Notes: a model not told the origin generated them from the letters alone. Shown: positions 1 to 9,907, counted from the first letter of the stretch. The stretch is DNA of 17,500 nt from Penaeus vannamei (GCF_042767895.1 NC_091557.1:21005558-21023057), one strand, 5' to 3'. Made by a program: numbers and translations.

Positions 1-790
1 CAAAAATTGATTTTCTCTGGATGCCCTTCAAATGCCAAGTAAACATCTAACAGTTGAAGAATCACTTGAGGTCTATGGCTTACTGTAACTGTCAGTAAAC
101 CACAAACTATGGATTTCGCTCATCAATATTGAGAGGCACATTAGAGTAAAGGCAGTGTCACACTTCAATCTTTATTTTGCATCATAATTTTAATGGCACC
201 ATGTCCACTATGGTCTTTTAGGCACAGTTCCACTATCGATAAAAAACACAGAACCAACATATATTCACTGCTTGCCCCTACTCTCAACTGGGGGATGGGT
301 GAACATGGCTCCAATATGTAACCACACACACGAAAAATTTAGTTAATTATTTAATTTGTCTTTTCAAATTGTTTCATAATACAAATAGATTTGTTTTGCA
401 TTAAAATTGTGATTTCCATTTAAAGCTTAAGAACTGAACAAAAGAGAGCATGCAGGAAATTTGCCAATGCAAATGACAATTAACATAAATGTGTGCAAAA
501 TGCCAGCAATAGTGAGAAAACACAAGAGAAGTGAAACCATGGAAACAATGCTAGTGTGACACCCACTTAATTCTGGGTGATTAGACATAGCACAGTAATT
601 ATAAAAGCTAGGCTTTTATATATGTACTACAGATTCTTTAGTACTGCATTTTTTGTTCTATCCACACAGGCCACTGAAATCTTCAATCAGATTTAAATAT
701 TAAGGCTACATGTAGAGTTGCATAATTATTCCTCACCTCAGTTTGGGAATACACAACAATTTCTTCCAAGCAGTTACTACTAAATGTTTA
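1..790. other. eIF3a intron 5, unremarkable AT-rich part
   Basis: No exon, repeat family or RNA gene was recognised here. The sequence is AT-rich with stops in all frames. By position it lies inside the eIF3a transcript (minus strand), between exon 5 and the next exon outside the window. Confidence 0.6.
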
Positions 791-793
791 GAA

Positions 794-1350
794 AGGAGAG
801 GAGAGGAGAGGAGAGGAGAGGAGAGGAGAGGAGAGGAGAGGAGAGGAGAGGAGAGGAGAGGAGAGGAGAGGAGAGGAGAGGAGAGGAGAGGAGAGGAGAG
901 GAGAGGAGAGGAGAGGAGAGGAGAGGAGAGGAGAGGAGAGGAGAGGAGAGGAGAGGAGAGGAGAGGAGAGGAGAGGAGAGGAGAGGAGAGGAGAGGAGAG
1001 GAGAGGAGAGGAGAGGAGAGGAGAGGAGAGGAGAGGAGAGGAGAGGAGAGGAGAGGAGAGAGGAGAGGAGAGAGGAGAGAGGAGAGAGGAGAGAGGAGAG
1101 AGGAGAGAGGAGAGAGGAGAGAGGAGAGAGGAGAGAGGAGAGGAGAGGAGAGGAAAGGAAAAGAGAGGAGAGGAGAGGAGAGGAGAGGAGAGGAGATAAG
1201 AGAAGAGAGGAGAGGAGAGGAGAGGAGAGGAGAGGAGAGGAGAGGAGAGGAGAGGAGAGGAGAGGAGAGGAGAGAGGAGAGGAGAGGAGAGAGAGGAGTG
1301 GAGAGGAGAGGAGAGGAGACGAGAGGAGAGGAAGAGAAAAGAGAAAAGAA
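794..1350. repeat. GGAGA-type pentanucleotide microsatellite with a heptamer block
   Basis: About 270 bases of near-perfect GAGAG pentamer (795-1060) pass into a 7-bp GGAGAGA dialect (about 1060-1140). An interrupted pentamer block then runs to about 1340, ending in an A-rich purine stretch and G11 at 1353-1363. The plus strand is almost pure purine for some 550 bases, so the eIF3a transcript, read from the minus strand, would be CU-rich. The long open frames here in several phases are repeat artefacts (RGEE or SSPL strings) and not genes. Confidence 0.97.
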
Positions 1351-1514
1351 GAGGGGGGGGGGGACAAAAAAGGAAAAATAAAATGTAAAATGTGTGTGCT
1401 CAGTTGTTTCAAAGAAAAAAGAAAAAAGAAGAAAGGCCTTAAAAATAAGGTTAGATATAAGTGGGGAAAGAAACCAAGGAAGAAAGACCATGTATAAAGA
1501 AAATAATTTTTGAC

Positions 1515-1655
1515 CTGTTGTGTCTCTGGATTATTGAGATTAACAGCTGTTGCAGACCCCTGCTGCTTCTGGATGTGTGACAGATGTGTTCGCAAGTTGT
1601 CACATAGTTTACGGAACTCTGTCTTGCGACTGTACTTCTCGCAGAACCTGAAAGC
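1515..1655 (-). CDS. eIF3a: eIF3a exon 5
   Basis: The exon has 47 codons, from AFRFCEKYSRKTEFRKLCDN to NLNNPETQQ, phase 0. The acceptor is TTAAATTTTAG. The donor is CAACAG followed by GTCAAA, which is weak because it lacks the usual purine at +3 and the AGT. The eIF3a reading continues with the conserved CDNLR and HIQ motifs. The following exon is not between position 1 and 1514; I looked for its conserved LWQEAF block on the minus strand without success, so it lies off the window. Confidence 0.93.
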
Positions 1656-3646
1656 CTAAAATTTAAGAAAATTAATAAGAGAAAGTTCTATATCTAATTC
1701 TAAAATCAATCAGACTGTAAAGCTATAGGATTTAAATGATTTATTAACACTTAAAAAATATCGCAATTCCATTGAACAACTCTTAACAAATGATTATTGC
1801 ATTATACTTTTTATGATAAACAGAAAATTAAACAAAAATGTCTACCTGCTTGGCAATGTCATGATAAAGTCGTTCGACACGGGAATTAGTGCGAAGAAGC
1901 TCCAAGCACTGGCGATAACTCTCCCACAGGAACTTGACCCATGGAGTAAGGATAGTCCTGTCACTTCGATCCTGTGTGAATATTCATTTTAGTAATAGAT
2001 TTTATATCAAGTAACAATTCCTTTTACTACATGCAATGTTCCAAATTTATTTATTAGATGACACCAACCATGTAAAAGAAAGAAAGAAAGAAAGAAAAAG
2101 ACCTGTGCATCTTCTCCTGAGACTGCAGACAGCAAAATTTCTTCAGGAGTTGCAAGGTTGTCCAAGTCATCAATGTCAACAACAGCCTGATGACTCTCTC
2201 TGCGGGCAAAGTCTGTGCGTTCCTCTGCCAAAGACAAGTATCGACGCACAACGGTCTCTAGGGAGGATACATTTACCTGTGGGGGTGGGGGAGGAAACAT
2301 TAATACAAACATGGAAAAGATTTCATTATATACCGGAAGCCTGGCTGGCATTTAGGTTTAAAGAATGAGTGAATGAGCTAGAGTAAATTAAGATATTCTA
2401 TTATGATGAAAAAATTGTGAAAGGCCATATTGTAAAGAATGGGGGGGGGGGGGATTTTACTGCAGTTACTAAGCCTTTTCAAGCATACCAAACAAGTGCA
2501 GTAAGTCAGTTGCAAAATATATCCTAGAGGAATAATCTATTAGAGGCTATTAAAAATAATTGCTCTAAAAATAGGGTAAGGTTACATAACATACACAGGT
2601 ATAGTTTCATTAATGACAAGCAGGCTCTCATAGGAAGAGAGTGTATGGAAGGGCTACCTTGATGAAATCTGAGACAAACATCTTATCATATATGGCATTT
2701 CCCGCTAGTGAGTGCATGTGGGAGAGAGAACAGAATGGAGGAGTGATCAATTTCAGTCCCTCATTGTGTTTACATTGCAAAATCAAGTACTGCACTGATT
2801 GCACAACTCATTACAATAATATACCAAGTAGGTCATGTATCAACATAAGCTTTAGAAATCATCATAATTACCAGGGCCTATTTTTCCATTTTCATTTGAC
2901 ACTTTTCATATCTTACTATTTTTAACAGCTATTCATATAGTCATGAAATGTCCAAGTGGTAGAAAGAGTGAAAATTGTTACAAATCATTTCAGTATTCCT
3001 CTGTGGTTTTCAGAAAATAAATCATATGTGGAAGCAAATGTTTTATTAAAGTAATTTATACCAAGAAAAAGGCTATTCAGTTAGGTTGGGTGTGGTTAGG
3101 ATGTATTGTATAAGGAACATGGAGGTTCTGGTAGTGAAAACCTTGGTTAGGGGGTTATAGCTATAGCATATTGACCACAGGGGTCCAGGGAATAAGAGCC
3201 CCTTGGCTGCAGGTTTATGGCATTGTGTAATCATATAGATTTTACCAGAAGATGTGTTGGATGCCAGTAGACTTTTTTTATAGGTTGTTACTTTGGTGGC
3301 AGGAATATCCATAGTTTTGATCTAAGCTCTATTACCCTGCAATTTCCGTGCCATCCACCCCTACTATTTGAACTATCATATTAAATTTAACAATGGATAC
3401 TGTTAAATATCTTTTGGTTTTGGGTATAGTTTCAGTTTCAAAAACTTAATGGTACAAGGTAAGCTTTGCCTTTATTGGAAAGAATGAAAGAAAATAAGAC
3501 ACTTTACATCTGAGATATTTTCTTTTCTACATTGATAATAAGATAGTTGTGCCATGCTTAATTAATTCTTTGGTATACATTTACAGGAAAATGTAATGAC
3601 ATCATAAAAAGTAAAACTTCACTAACATATGAAATACTCTAATTAG

Positions 3647-3688
<42 letters not shown>

Positions 3689-4700
3689 AGAAATACTGAA
3701 GACAGGTTGCGACTAACCTCACACTGAGAATAAGCCAATGGCAATGGGTAGGGGGGTAGGGGGTCTGGGGGTGGAGACCCTAACAGTGAAATATAGTGAA
3801 TGGATGGGGGTTTCGGGTTATGAAGGTTTTTGGTTCATACAGCATTGTTTGTGGATTTGCATGAGTGGCTGGAGCCATAGGACTCAGAAGGGTTAGGTCA
3901 TGTTGTATAGTTAGCAATACTTGCATCTGTATTATTTGCGATAGAATGCAACAACAAATTCACTTGTATTACAATGTGAATAACTGAAACAAGGAATAAT
4001 AATTGCAAGGTTGAAAGGCTGTATGAACCTGAAAGATAACCCTTTTTTGTATTACCACTTCATGGATCATATTATCTTTTGAAATACTCTATATTCTATA
4101 TTCTTTGTTTTAGTTAAACTTTTAAGTAATGCAATACACAGGAATTAAGACTTTACTTATTATTTCCATTAATGAGTCTTTATCAAAAGCACAATTTGCA
4201 AGATATGATATAGCATTGTCAATACTTGCCTTCTTGCAAGAATTAAGGAAAAATAAGAAAAATAAGTAAAACTTTACCTTTACATATTACAGTATTCACT
4301 TTTCACCTACCATTTCGTTCATGCCCTGCACTCCATATTGGTGCTGGATTATCAAGGTTCTTTCAATGGCTATCATAAAGCAATTTTGATAAAAGGTATT
4401 TACAGGTAGTGTTACCCATTTTTGTGGTATACCTACAGAGAAGTAGAAAAACAAGAAAAATGCTTTTAGGATGATAACTCATACAACTGTTGCTGGCACT
4501 TACACTCTGGAAGATGTTCCTGTACTGGTAAAGACCCTCCTTGGCAAGGTGAGACTTTTTCAGGTCAACACACAGCTCCAAATACTTGAACATAATGGGC
4601 TCAAGCAATTTCTCCGAGTAGGAGCTGCGCATCTTGCCCCTTTTGATGACCTCATAGAGGACCTCAAGGGCTCGATTGGGTTTCCCCACATCGATAAATT
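1515..4700 (-). CDS. eIF3a: eIF3a (translation initiation factor 3 subunit A), partial gene, exons 2-5
   Basis: Four minus-strand exons join in one open frame: 4700-4504, 2276-2103, 1971-1846 and 1655-1515. They give about 212 residues that I recognise as the conserved N-terminal helical-repeat region of eIF3a, about residues 17-229 of the ~1,000-1,400-residue family protein. eIF3a is the large scaffold of the cytoplasmic eIF3 complex; it binds the 40S ribosomal subunit and supports mRNA recruitment and start-codon scanning. Diagnostic stretches are KYLELCVDLKKSHLAKEGLY, DLDNLATPEEILLSAVSGED, TPWVKFLWESYRQCLELLR and EFRKLCDNLR. All junctions are GT-AG, and the three internal ones are phase 0. 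The start-codon exon (about 16 codons ending in a phase-1 donor) was not found in the window. The PCI domain and charged C-terminal part lie before position 1. No stop or frameshift breaks the exons, so the gene is probably functional. Confidence 0.95.
1846..1971 (-). CDS. eIF3a: eIF3a exon 4
   Basis: The exon has 42 codons, from DRSDRTILTPWVKFLWESYR to RLYHDIAKQ, phase 0 at both ends. The acceptor is ATTCACACAG and the donor is CAG followed by GTAGAC. TPWVKFLWESYRQCL is one of the most conserved blocks of eIF3a. Intron 4 (1656-1845) is 190 bases and intron 3 (1972-2102) is 131 bases, both short compared with intron 2. Confidence 0.95.
2075..2100. repeat. AAAG microsatellite beside the exon 3 donor
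   Basis: An AAAG tetramer repeated about five times directly adjoins the eIF3a exon 3 donor. In the transcript it is a U-rich (CUUU) stretch starting at +3 of the intron. Confidence 0.9.
2103..2276 (-). CDS. eIF3a: eIF3a exon 3
   Basis: The exon has 58 codons, from VNVSSLETVVRRYLSLAEER to AVSGEDAQ, phase 0 at both ends. The acceptor lies behind a C-rich tract (CCCCCACCCCCACAG), and the exon itself starts GTAAATG, so the acceptor also resembles a donor. The true donor is CAG followed by GTCTTT, which is weak at positions +3 to +6 and runs straight into a CTTT microsatellite. Family match to the eIF3a segment around residues 83-140 is clear. Confidence 0.95.
3649..3687. repeat. A39 homopolymer tract
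   Basis: Thirty-nine consecutive A residues lie in intron 2. No retroposon body or convincing flanking duplication was found, so it is listed as a simple repeat. Confidence 0.95.
3746..3774 (+). other. Potential G-quadruplex
   Basis: Four G runs of 3, 6, 5 and 5 are separated by TA, TA and TCT, fitting the G3+N1-7 pattern. It lies on the template strand of eIF3a, inside intron 2. Confidence 0.6.
4504..4700 (-). CDS. eIF3a: eIF3a exon 2
   Basis: This is the first eIF3a exon visible. It has 197 bases: two bases completing a split Glu codon, then 65 codons starting FIDVGKPNRALEVLYEVIKR and ending NIFQS. The acceptor is CTGCCTTACAG before AATTT, and the donor is AGT followed by GTAAGT, a strong site. 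The wording SSYSEKLLEPIMFKYLEL is closer to arthropod than to vertebrate eIF3a as I know the family. Because the codon is split in phase 1, the missing exon 1 must end with a lone G. Confidence 0.95.
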
Positions 4701-5449
4701 CTGTAAGGCAGAAAGGAAAATGACAAAACCATGAACTGAAAAAATCTGTTTTGTACAAACGACTGCTCCTTTGCCACGCACTGACCTGTGCTCTGACAAA
4801 GACCAATACTTCTATGAGAAGACATGTAAATTAAGGAACTAATCACAGTTCTTATTTTGTAAGAATACATATCATGGAGGTTTGTTTGTCTTTACAAGAG
4901 TGTTGTAAATTATTGGGCATCCATCACAGCATATAAAGGTTTGGAATATTTTAGAATAAAAATCTGCAGAGAAAGAAACTAAGGTATCCTAGTATGACTA
5001 CACAGAACAACAAAATAGGAACAAAAATTAATCTACTGAAAATAAAGCTAGCCACAACTGTTCATTAAAGCCTATGATTCTTGCATAGATAAGTCCGCCA
5101 ATTAAGCCAAGCAAGTCTCCACCTTGTACATTTTAGTAATTTGTTAAAGCCATAGCCATGGATAACACAACATAAATGCTGTGCACACTGTAATTTTAGT
5201 TTACTGTTTACACACAGACGGTTTTACAAGAGCCAAGTCACCAAGGAATCAACTATTATGCTGTGTTCAGACCTCCTTATCTTGCTTGGACAGACAGAGT
5301 GACTGGACCACCGGGACACAGAGTATCCGAGAGATTCTTTACATTTTTAAATCTTGGAGAGGCACACAGGTTGCATGTGGCACATGCGACATGCCACATT
5401 TATGAAAGATTGGTAATTTTTCGGTCAATATGCATAACAGGGTATGGGC
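4701..5449. other. No recognised gene; start of eIF3a intron 1
   Basis: This AT-rich DNA lies upstream of the exon 2 acceptor on the minus strand. Short open frames exist around 5181-5487, but they resemble nothing I know and lack splice or start context. It is probably intron 1. Confidence 0.5.
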
Positions 5450-6475
5450 TTACTATTGAAACAATTTTGATATTTATCTGCATGTAATCCACTGATTTCA
5501 ACGATTCTTGATGTTGTTTCTTGTGCAAATGATTCGTTAATGAGATCTGAGTACCACTTCCATCGACAATCTTAATTTGTTAATCCCGTTAGTAGGGGAG
5601 GGCATGAAGTATATCAGGAAAATTAAGGGGTTAAACAGGCTTAAATAAGAAGAATAGCGAACAAAAGCAAAAAAAAAAAATAGCCCAAAAATGGCTACAA
5701 ATCGGCTAATGAAACTCTACGGACATGCCTGCCATCTTTGAAAGTCTATGCACCGACGCACCAAAAAAAAACATCCTAACCCATAACCCAACCTAACCTA
5801 GCCATGACTAGGGGTGCCCTTCGGGCACTGCCCAAGGGGAGGGTTGATGGAGGCAAGCCCCCCCAACACCCCCCGGCACAAATTCTCTTCACCTCGGTAT
5901 ATATGGTAAGATAGAGCTACATCTATACTGTAAACAATAAACCAAATACCTTTATATATCAAAAGACCGAACTCTAAATTTTCCTTCACTTCTTTCCATC
6001 GGTCTATTGTGGATCATGGATCGCTTCGTTTTTATCGCTTTTTTGGGATTTGGGGTACTTGATGGCCTCAGAAATCAAACAGCGATAGTTATTAAGGTCT
6101 TTTTCTTCTTCGTTGCCACTGGATAGTCTTAAGAATAACCTAGAATTGAAGCAACACTGAAAACAAAACATTTCTTACAGGCTCTCTGTCACCGACTACC
6201 CGCATTTTTTTTTTTGTCAAAACTGGCGGTGAGAAACACGAAAGTACGCATGCGCAAGTCTGATTCCCATTAAGACCTGTACAATCAATCTTAAAACATG
6301 TAAATGAGGTATAAAAACCATTAATACCATTAATAAAGGTTCTTGAACGCATAAATATGGAACGGCAGACACTGATGATTAGCAAAATATCATTTTGACA
6401 ATCGCGCAGCAATACATGCACTAGTCTGAACAGCGCAGTAATCGGTTGTGTGTCCAGTCCAATGTTTACTTTCTT
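5450..6475 (+). mobile_element. Copy A: old, diverged copy of the B/C transposon family
   Basis: The order of blocks matches copy B (13141-14437): the CTGCATG...ATTTCA start, CCCGTTAG.AGGGGAGGGCATG, ATATCAGG.AAATTA, the AATGAAACTCTACGGA block, GCCATCTTTGAAAG, the GC-rich double hairpin, ACCAAATACCTTTATAT, then GCAACACTG and the CACTAGT region. Divergence is much greater than between B and C, with many substitutions and indels, and neither terminal inverted repeat is recognisable. It is probably truncated at both ends. It carries an AACCTAACCTA stretch at 5789-5799 just before the hairpins. Confidence 0.85.
5811..5875 (+). repeat. GC-rich double-hairpin module in copy A
   Basis: A perfect hairpin (GTGCCC, loop TTC, GGGCAC, 5814-5828) is followed by GGGGAGGGTTGATGG and a run of C after GGCAAG that can form a second stem. 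It stands out as a 65-bp GC island in AT-rich DNA and is conserved in copies B and C. Confidence 0.8.
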
Positions 6476-7330
6476 CATGAAAAGATGATGATGGACTAAG
6501 GCAAAATTGGGCCCTCACCTCTGTTCATTTATGTATAGCACCTTTTGGAAGCATTTGCACAAATATTGCCATAGTAGAAAAGTGTCTTGGTTTGTATCGG
6601 TCTATTGATTTATATAGGTTTTATCTCCCAACTTAAACCCCACCTCATACTGCATATTGTCCCAAAATTAAGCTGCAGAAACCCAACACACTAACGACAA
6701 TCTTAGCCCCAAAAGCAGAAGAGTGAATGAAAGATACCAGGGAAATTATAGGGTAAAATATGGATAGAATACAGCATATTGACTGAATAGACCGATTTGG
6801 TGACGTTCAAGGAGTCGGAGACGCCATTCCACTAGGTGAAAACCCCATCTCTCGCAGATACCTTGTTATCAGCACAAGCGAAAATGTTATATGAATGCTT
6901 AGTCTTTAAAAACCGAAGCAAAAAAACAATATGAATCAAAACTAGAACCTGTGCAGCTCCAAGAATGCTCATGTCGTCTGCCTGCTGAAATTGGGATCGA
7001 CGATCCTACGAAATATTGAATATCCTGACTTCTAAGACTATTTGATCAACACACTATGTAATAAAAATAGGACAATATGCAGTATAGGGAGGAGACTGTA
7101 ATCAAATTACTGTTAGTTTACTTCACAATTTCCCTGGTCTTTTTCATACCCTTCCTTATCATTGGAAATTCAGGGGGAGTTTCAGTGCATAATTCTTACA
7201 CATATGTGTACTAGAGGGTGAGCAGAATCCATTCATACCATAATAGTCAAAATTAATTATGTGAAGGTATTGTGAAAAATTAATGAAATGTTTCATGTAT
7301 TTCAAGATGTTCCAGAAGGGATTACAGAGA
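6476..7330. other. No recognised gene; scattered repeat scraps
   Basis: No conserved coding exon was seen. A short piece at about 6733-6755 (CCAGGGAAATTATAGGGTAAA) matches the ATATCAGGGAAATTATGGGG block of the B/C family, and the word TACTGCATATTGTCC at about 6650 recurs inverted near 7085. These look like fragments of old transposons. Confidence 0.45.
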
Positions 7331-7445
7331 TGGACGCGCATAGATAGAGAGAAATGGACACCACCATGTTATAGAGCGGAAAAAATAAAGTGGGATGGAA
7401 CATAATGTAAGTTGCGCTGGACTTATATTTACTGTTAAATGGAAA
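7331..7445 (-). mobile_element. Fragment E1: stand-alone end of the B-type element
   Basis: In reverse orientation this matches the right-hand ~130 bp of element B (14290-14437). Shared words are GACGCGC.TAGATAGAG, AAATGGACACC, TATAGAGC and a terminal AAATG block. The outer terminal repeat is degraded. It recurs again at 10726-10862. Confidence 0.7.
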
Positions 7446-7813
7446 AAAATGGTGGCTCACAGAGACTACGGCCCGTACTTTTAACACCTTTTGCCAGGGC
7501 TGGCGAAAGGTTTCGCCGGGCGATCCGGAATTTCGTACTTTTAAAATCATGCCTGGCGAACGTTCGCCAGGGCTGGCGAAAGATCACATTGGAACAGCCT
7601 GGCGAAGCAAAGGCACGAGAGCTGTTTGAATACCATTTTCTTGCTTTCAAGTTATAAATTAGTAACATATTTGTGTCTCATAGGATGTAGGAATCACATT
7701 GAAATTATAAAATATCTTAGAATCATAATTTATTATGAAATAACGTATATACGCATTTTTTTCAAGACCTTCGATGTTCCAGTCGAGAGCTCAAGACATC
7801 AGCTGTATTCCTA

Positions 7814-7839
7814 CCCCCCTACCCCTACCCCACACCCCC
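7814..7839 (-). other. Potential G-quadruplex (C-rich on plus strand)
   Basis: C runs of 6, 4, 4 and 5 separated by TA, TA and ACA give four G runs with short loops on the minus strand. Confidence 0.5.
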
Positions 7840-8131
7840 GAGATGACTTACTTAGATTTAGGTTGTTGTTATTTTGGTTGTAAGGATAATGTTCTTTTCA
7901 CAAATATTACCAGAAGTGTTTTTTATGGCGGCATGTTTACTTTGGGCTATAGAAACATGGCTGTAGTGCTCCACCGCCCTATAATGAGGCGTCTCTAATG
8001 ATACCCTTGTAGGCCTACAGTTCAATATCTTACATCAGTTAGGAATAGTAAAATAGTAATTTTTAAACTCTTGTTAAAGTATAAAGTTATTTCTTGTATA
8101 AAAGTATAAGGTTGATATAGTATAGTATAAA

Positions 8132-8300
8132 GTACTTTTAAACCTTTCGCCAATGCTGGCGTTCGCCTGGCGAAGCTTCGCCAGGCAAACATCTGAGTGA
8201 GGGAGGCCTTACTTTTAAAACCAAGGCAGGTGTTCACCAGGCCTGGCGAACGAAAGGGATCGACAGGCGCTAACATCTTGGATTCCTGATAAATCTAGCG
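8132..8300 (+). repeat. Left arm of inverted repeat (pairs with 8549-8687)
   Basis: It runs GTACTTTTAAACC, CGCCAATGCTGGCG, the CCTGGCGAAGCTTCGCCAGG palindrome, CTGAGTGAGGGAGGCC, then GCGCTAACATCTTG and TAAATCTAGC. The opposite arm has the same order, with a ~30-bp deletion. Confidence 0.85.
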
Positions 8301-8354
8301 CTTCGGCGAATGAAAACAACGCGAGAAAAAGCAAAAGGTACGGGCCATAAAGTT

Positions 8355-8455
8355 AACCTTGTTATAGTATAAAGTGTAGTATAGCATAAAGTATAAAGTT
8401 AATTTTGTTATAGTATAAAGATATTTTCAACTTCTTTGTTATAGAATAAAGTGAG
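8355..8455 (+). repeat. TATAGTATAAAGT short tandem repeats
   Basis: The word GTTATAGTATAAAG and its variants recur about five times here, with relatives at 8076-8135 just outside the left arm. It fills the loop of the inverted repeat. Confidence 0.7.
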
Positions 8456-8548
8456 ACTATTGTGGAAACAACATTTTCGTCTTCTCTCGAGGTTAATAAT
8501 TAAGTTTAGGTTATGTTATGTGCACTGCAGATGTAAACAAATTTGTGC

Positions 8549-8687
8549 TAGATTTAGCGGGAATGCAAGATGTTAGCGCCTGGCGAACGTTGGGTTTAAA
8601 AGTAAGGCCTCCCTCACTCAGAGGTTCGCCTGGCGAAGCTTCGCCAGGTGAACGCCAGCACTGGCGAAGGTTTTAAAAGTACGGGCC
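8549..8687 (-). repeat. Right arm of inverted repeat (pairs with 8132-8300)
   Basis: Read in reverse it begins GGCCCGTACTTTTAAAACC and follows the left arm closely through the palindrome, the GAGTGAGGGAGGCC block and GCGCTAACATCTTG. Confidence 0.85.
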
Positions 8688-9590
8688 TAAGTCGAAATCA
8701 ACTTTCTGCAGCCAGAGTTGTTTATTTATGTCTACATTTTCTATGCAATCATTTTCTATAGCAGCGTTATCTATAAATGTCAAGTTTACGGTATAGGTCA
8801 AATTCCTGCCAGCCGCCTTTTAGACGAAAAATAACATATGCAAATGATAGAGCGAGTGATTCTAAGAAACTTATCATCTATGAACTTCAACTGCAACTCA
8901 ATAATAACAAAGTTATTAGACACGTACGTGTCTGTGAGCCCGTTATGAAGTACTATCTCAATATTTTAAAAATAGCCATCCGATATCCTTTCCCTCCTTT
9001 AGTAAACAAAACAATGATGCCATTTCATTTTTGTACAATTATTCTAATCACAGAGATTTGTGCGTAAATAAAGCCCACATAACGGTACATGAAGCAGATT
9101 TTGTGTCTATATCAAAATATATGACAAGAGACCAGTAATACTCACATGATATTGAGTATTTACAATAACAAATAAATTTCTTGCTCTGCGCAAACCGATG
9201 TGCCTCACCCATATTACGAGCAAGAGGGGCCTGAAGAAATGCACGGAATGTTCAAAAACAAAAATGTTATCGCCTGAATTGCACATGAAACATTTAGAAA
9301 TATCTATTTGACACTACATGTCTGTGACATTGTCACGAAAGCCAATACTATTACAAGAAGTACTATTGACCATTCACGAGCCACAGTGTGTGGAACAGGT
9401 ATTTACAGTGGTAGAGTAAAGCGAGTATAATGAATCTTTTGCCATCATGGATCTCAGGTGCGTAGGGTATAACCCTCACTACTATAGTGTAATATCTAAT
9501 TATTTTGAGAAAAATGATGAAGCTATAGAATTCCTGAGAGCAAAATCTAATTCCCCATTGCATTCTTTTTTTTTGTTGAAGCAGCATCAT
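8688..9590. other. No recognised gene
   Basis: A 96-codon open frame at 8777-9067 resembles no family I know and lacks coding-like composition. A perfect 16-bp palindrome centred on ACGTACGT lies at 8918-8933. The motif ATTTTCTATGC followed by ATTTTCTA at about 8733-8760 recurs at 11317 and, inverted, near 15080. Confidence 0.5.
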
Positions 9591-9640
9591 TATACCCGCC
9601 GCAAGGCGGGGTTCAGCGGGACCAGCCCCCGCCAACCCCA
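9591..9640 (+). repeat. GC-rich double-hairpin module, divergent relative of the A/B/C module
   Basis: A perfect hairpin (CCCGCC, loop GCAA, GGCGGG, 9595-9610) is followed by GGTTCAGCGGG, ACCAG, CCCCCGC and CAACCCC, which can fold as a second stem. The plan (hairpin, GGGTT, G-run, CAAG/CCAG, C-run, CAAC/CAAC-like C-run) parallels the module in copies A, B and C, although the bases differ. Confidence 0.5.
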
Positions 9641-9907
9641 ATTCCTCTCGATGAGGGTACTTCTGATAGTGAATGAAATTAGGTAAGAAATCTAAATCTG
9701 TACTTAGGTTTTTTATTTCCATTGTATATATATATAAAACATTATTACGGAACAAAATACATGTTTTCGTGAACTCTGACACACATTCAATAAGAATCGG
9801 AAAGGGTAAGACAGGAACACCATGCTTAACTAGCAATTACTGGCAAGGTAGCGATTATACTGTATGATAAATGGCGACAAATCCTGGTCAATGAAAACCG
9901 ATGAAAA

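Larger units (their letters stand above)
2277..4503. other. eIF3a intron 2 (2.2 kb)
   Basis: This interval lies between the exon 2 donor and the exon 3 acceptor. It holds a G13 run (2441-2453), an A39 run (3649-3687) and a G-rich stretch at 3746-3774. No additional exon was recognised. Two G-rich, TTAGG-flavoured stretches (about 3075-3160 and 3745-3900) look like unclassified repeat DNA. Confidence 0.85.
7470..8687. mobile_element. Palindrome-rich non-autonomous DNA element(s), GGCCCGTACTTTT termini
   Basis: The left end at 7470 reads GGCCCGTACTTTTAACACC. The same terminus appears inverted at 8346 (GGTACGGGCC) and at 8687 (TTTTAAAAGTACGGGCC). The interior is packed with TTCGCCAG half-sites forming 20-22 bp palindromes at 7552-7571, 8165-8186 and 8629-8648. 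An inverted pair of arms, 8132-8300 and 8549-8687, shares GAGTGAGGGAGGCCTTACTT and the GCGCTAACATCTTG block. No transposase was seen. It may be one element or two overlapping ones. No clear target duplication was found, so the superfamily is unassigned; the GGCC start leaves PIF/Harbinger-like as one possibility. Confidence 0.7.

Noticed and set aside
733..1595. Four long open frames on both strands (RGEE and SSPL proteins)
   Set aside because: They are translations of the GGAGA microsatellite; frames stay open because the repeat has no stops.
3649..3700. A39 tract as the tail of a recent SINE or LINE
   Set aside because: No retroposon body, promoter boxes or convincing flanking duplication; the GAAATACT words on both sides are too close to the tract to bound an insertion.
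5181..5487. Two overlapping 74-codon frames
   Set aside because: They overlap in different frames, match nothing known, and the second runs into copy A of the transposon.
8777..9067. 96-codon plus-strand frame
   Set aside because: No recognisable motif, and length is within chance for this DNA.
9363..9836. 157-codon minus-strand frame
   Set aside because: It is AT-rich and low in coding character, has no recognisable domain, and spans a GC hairpin module.
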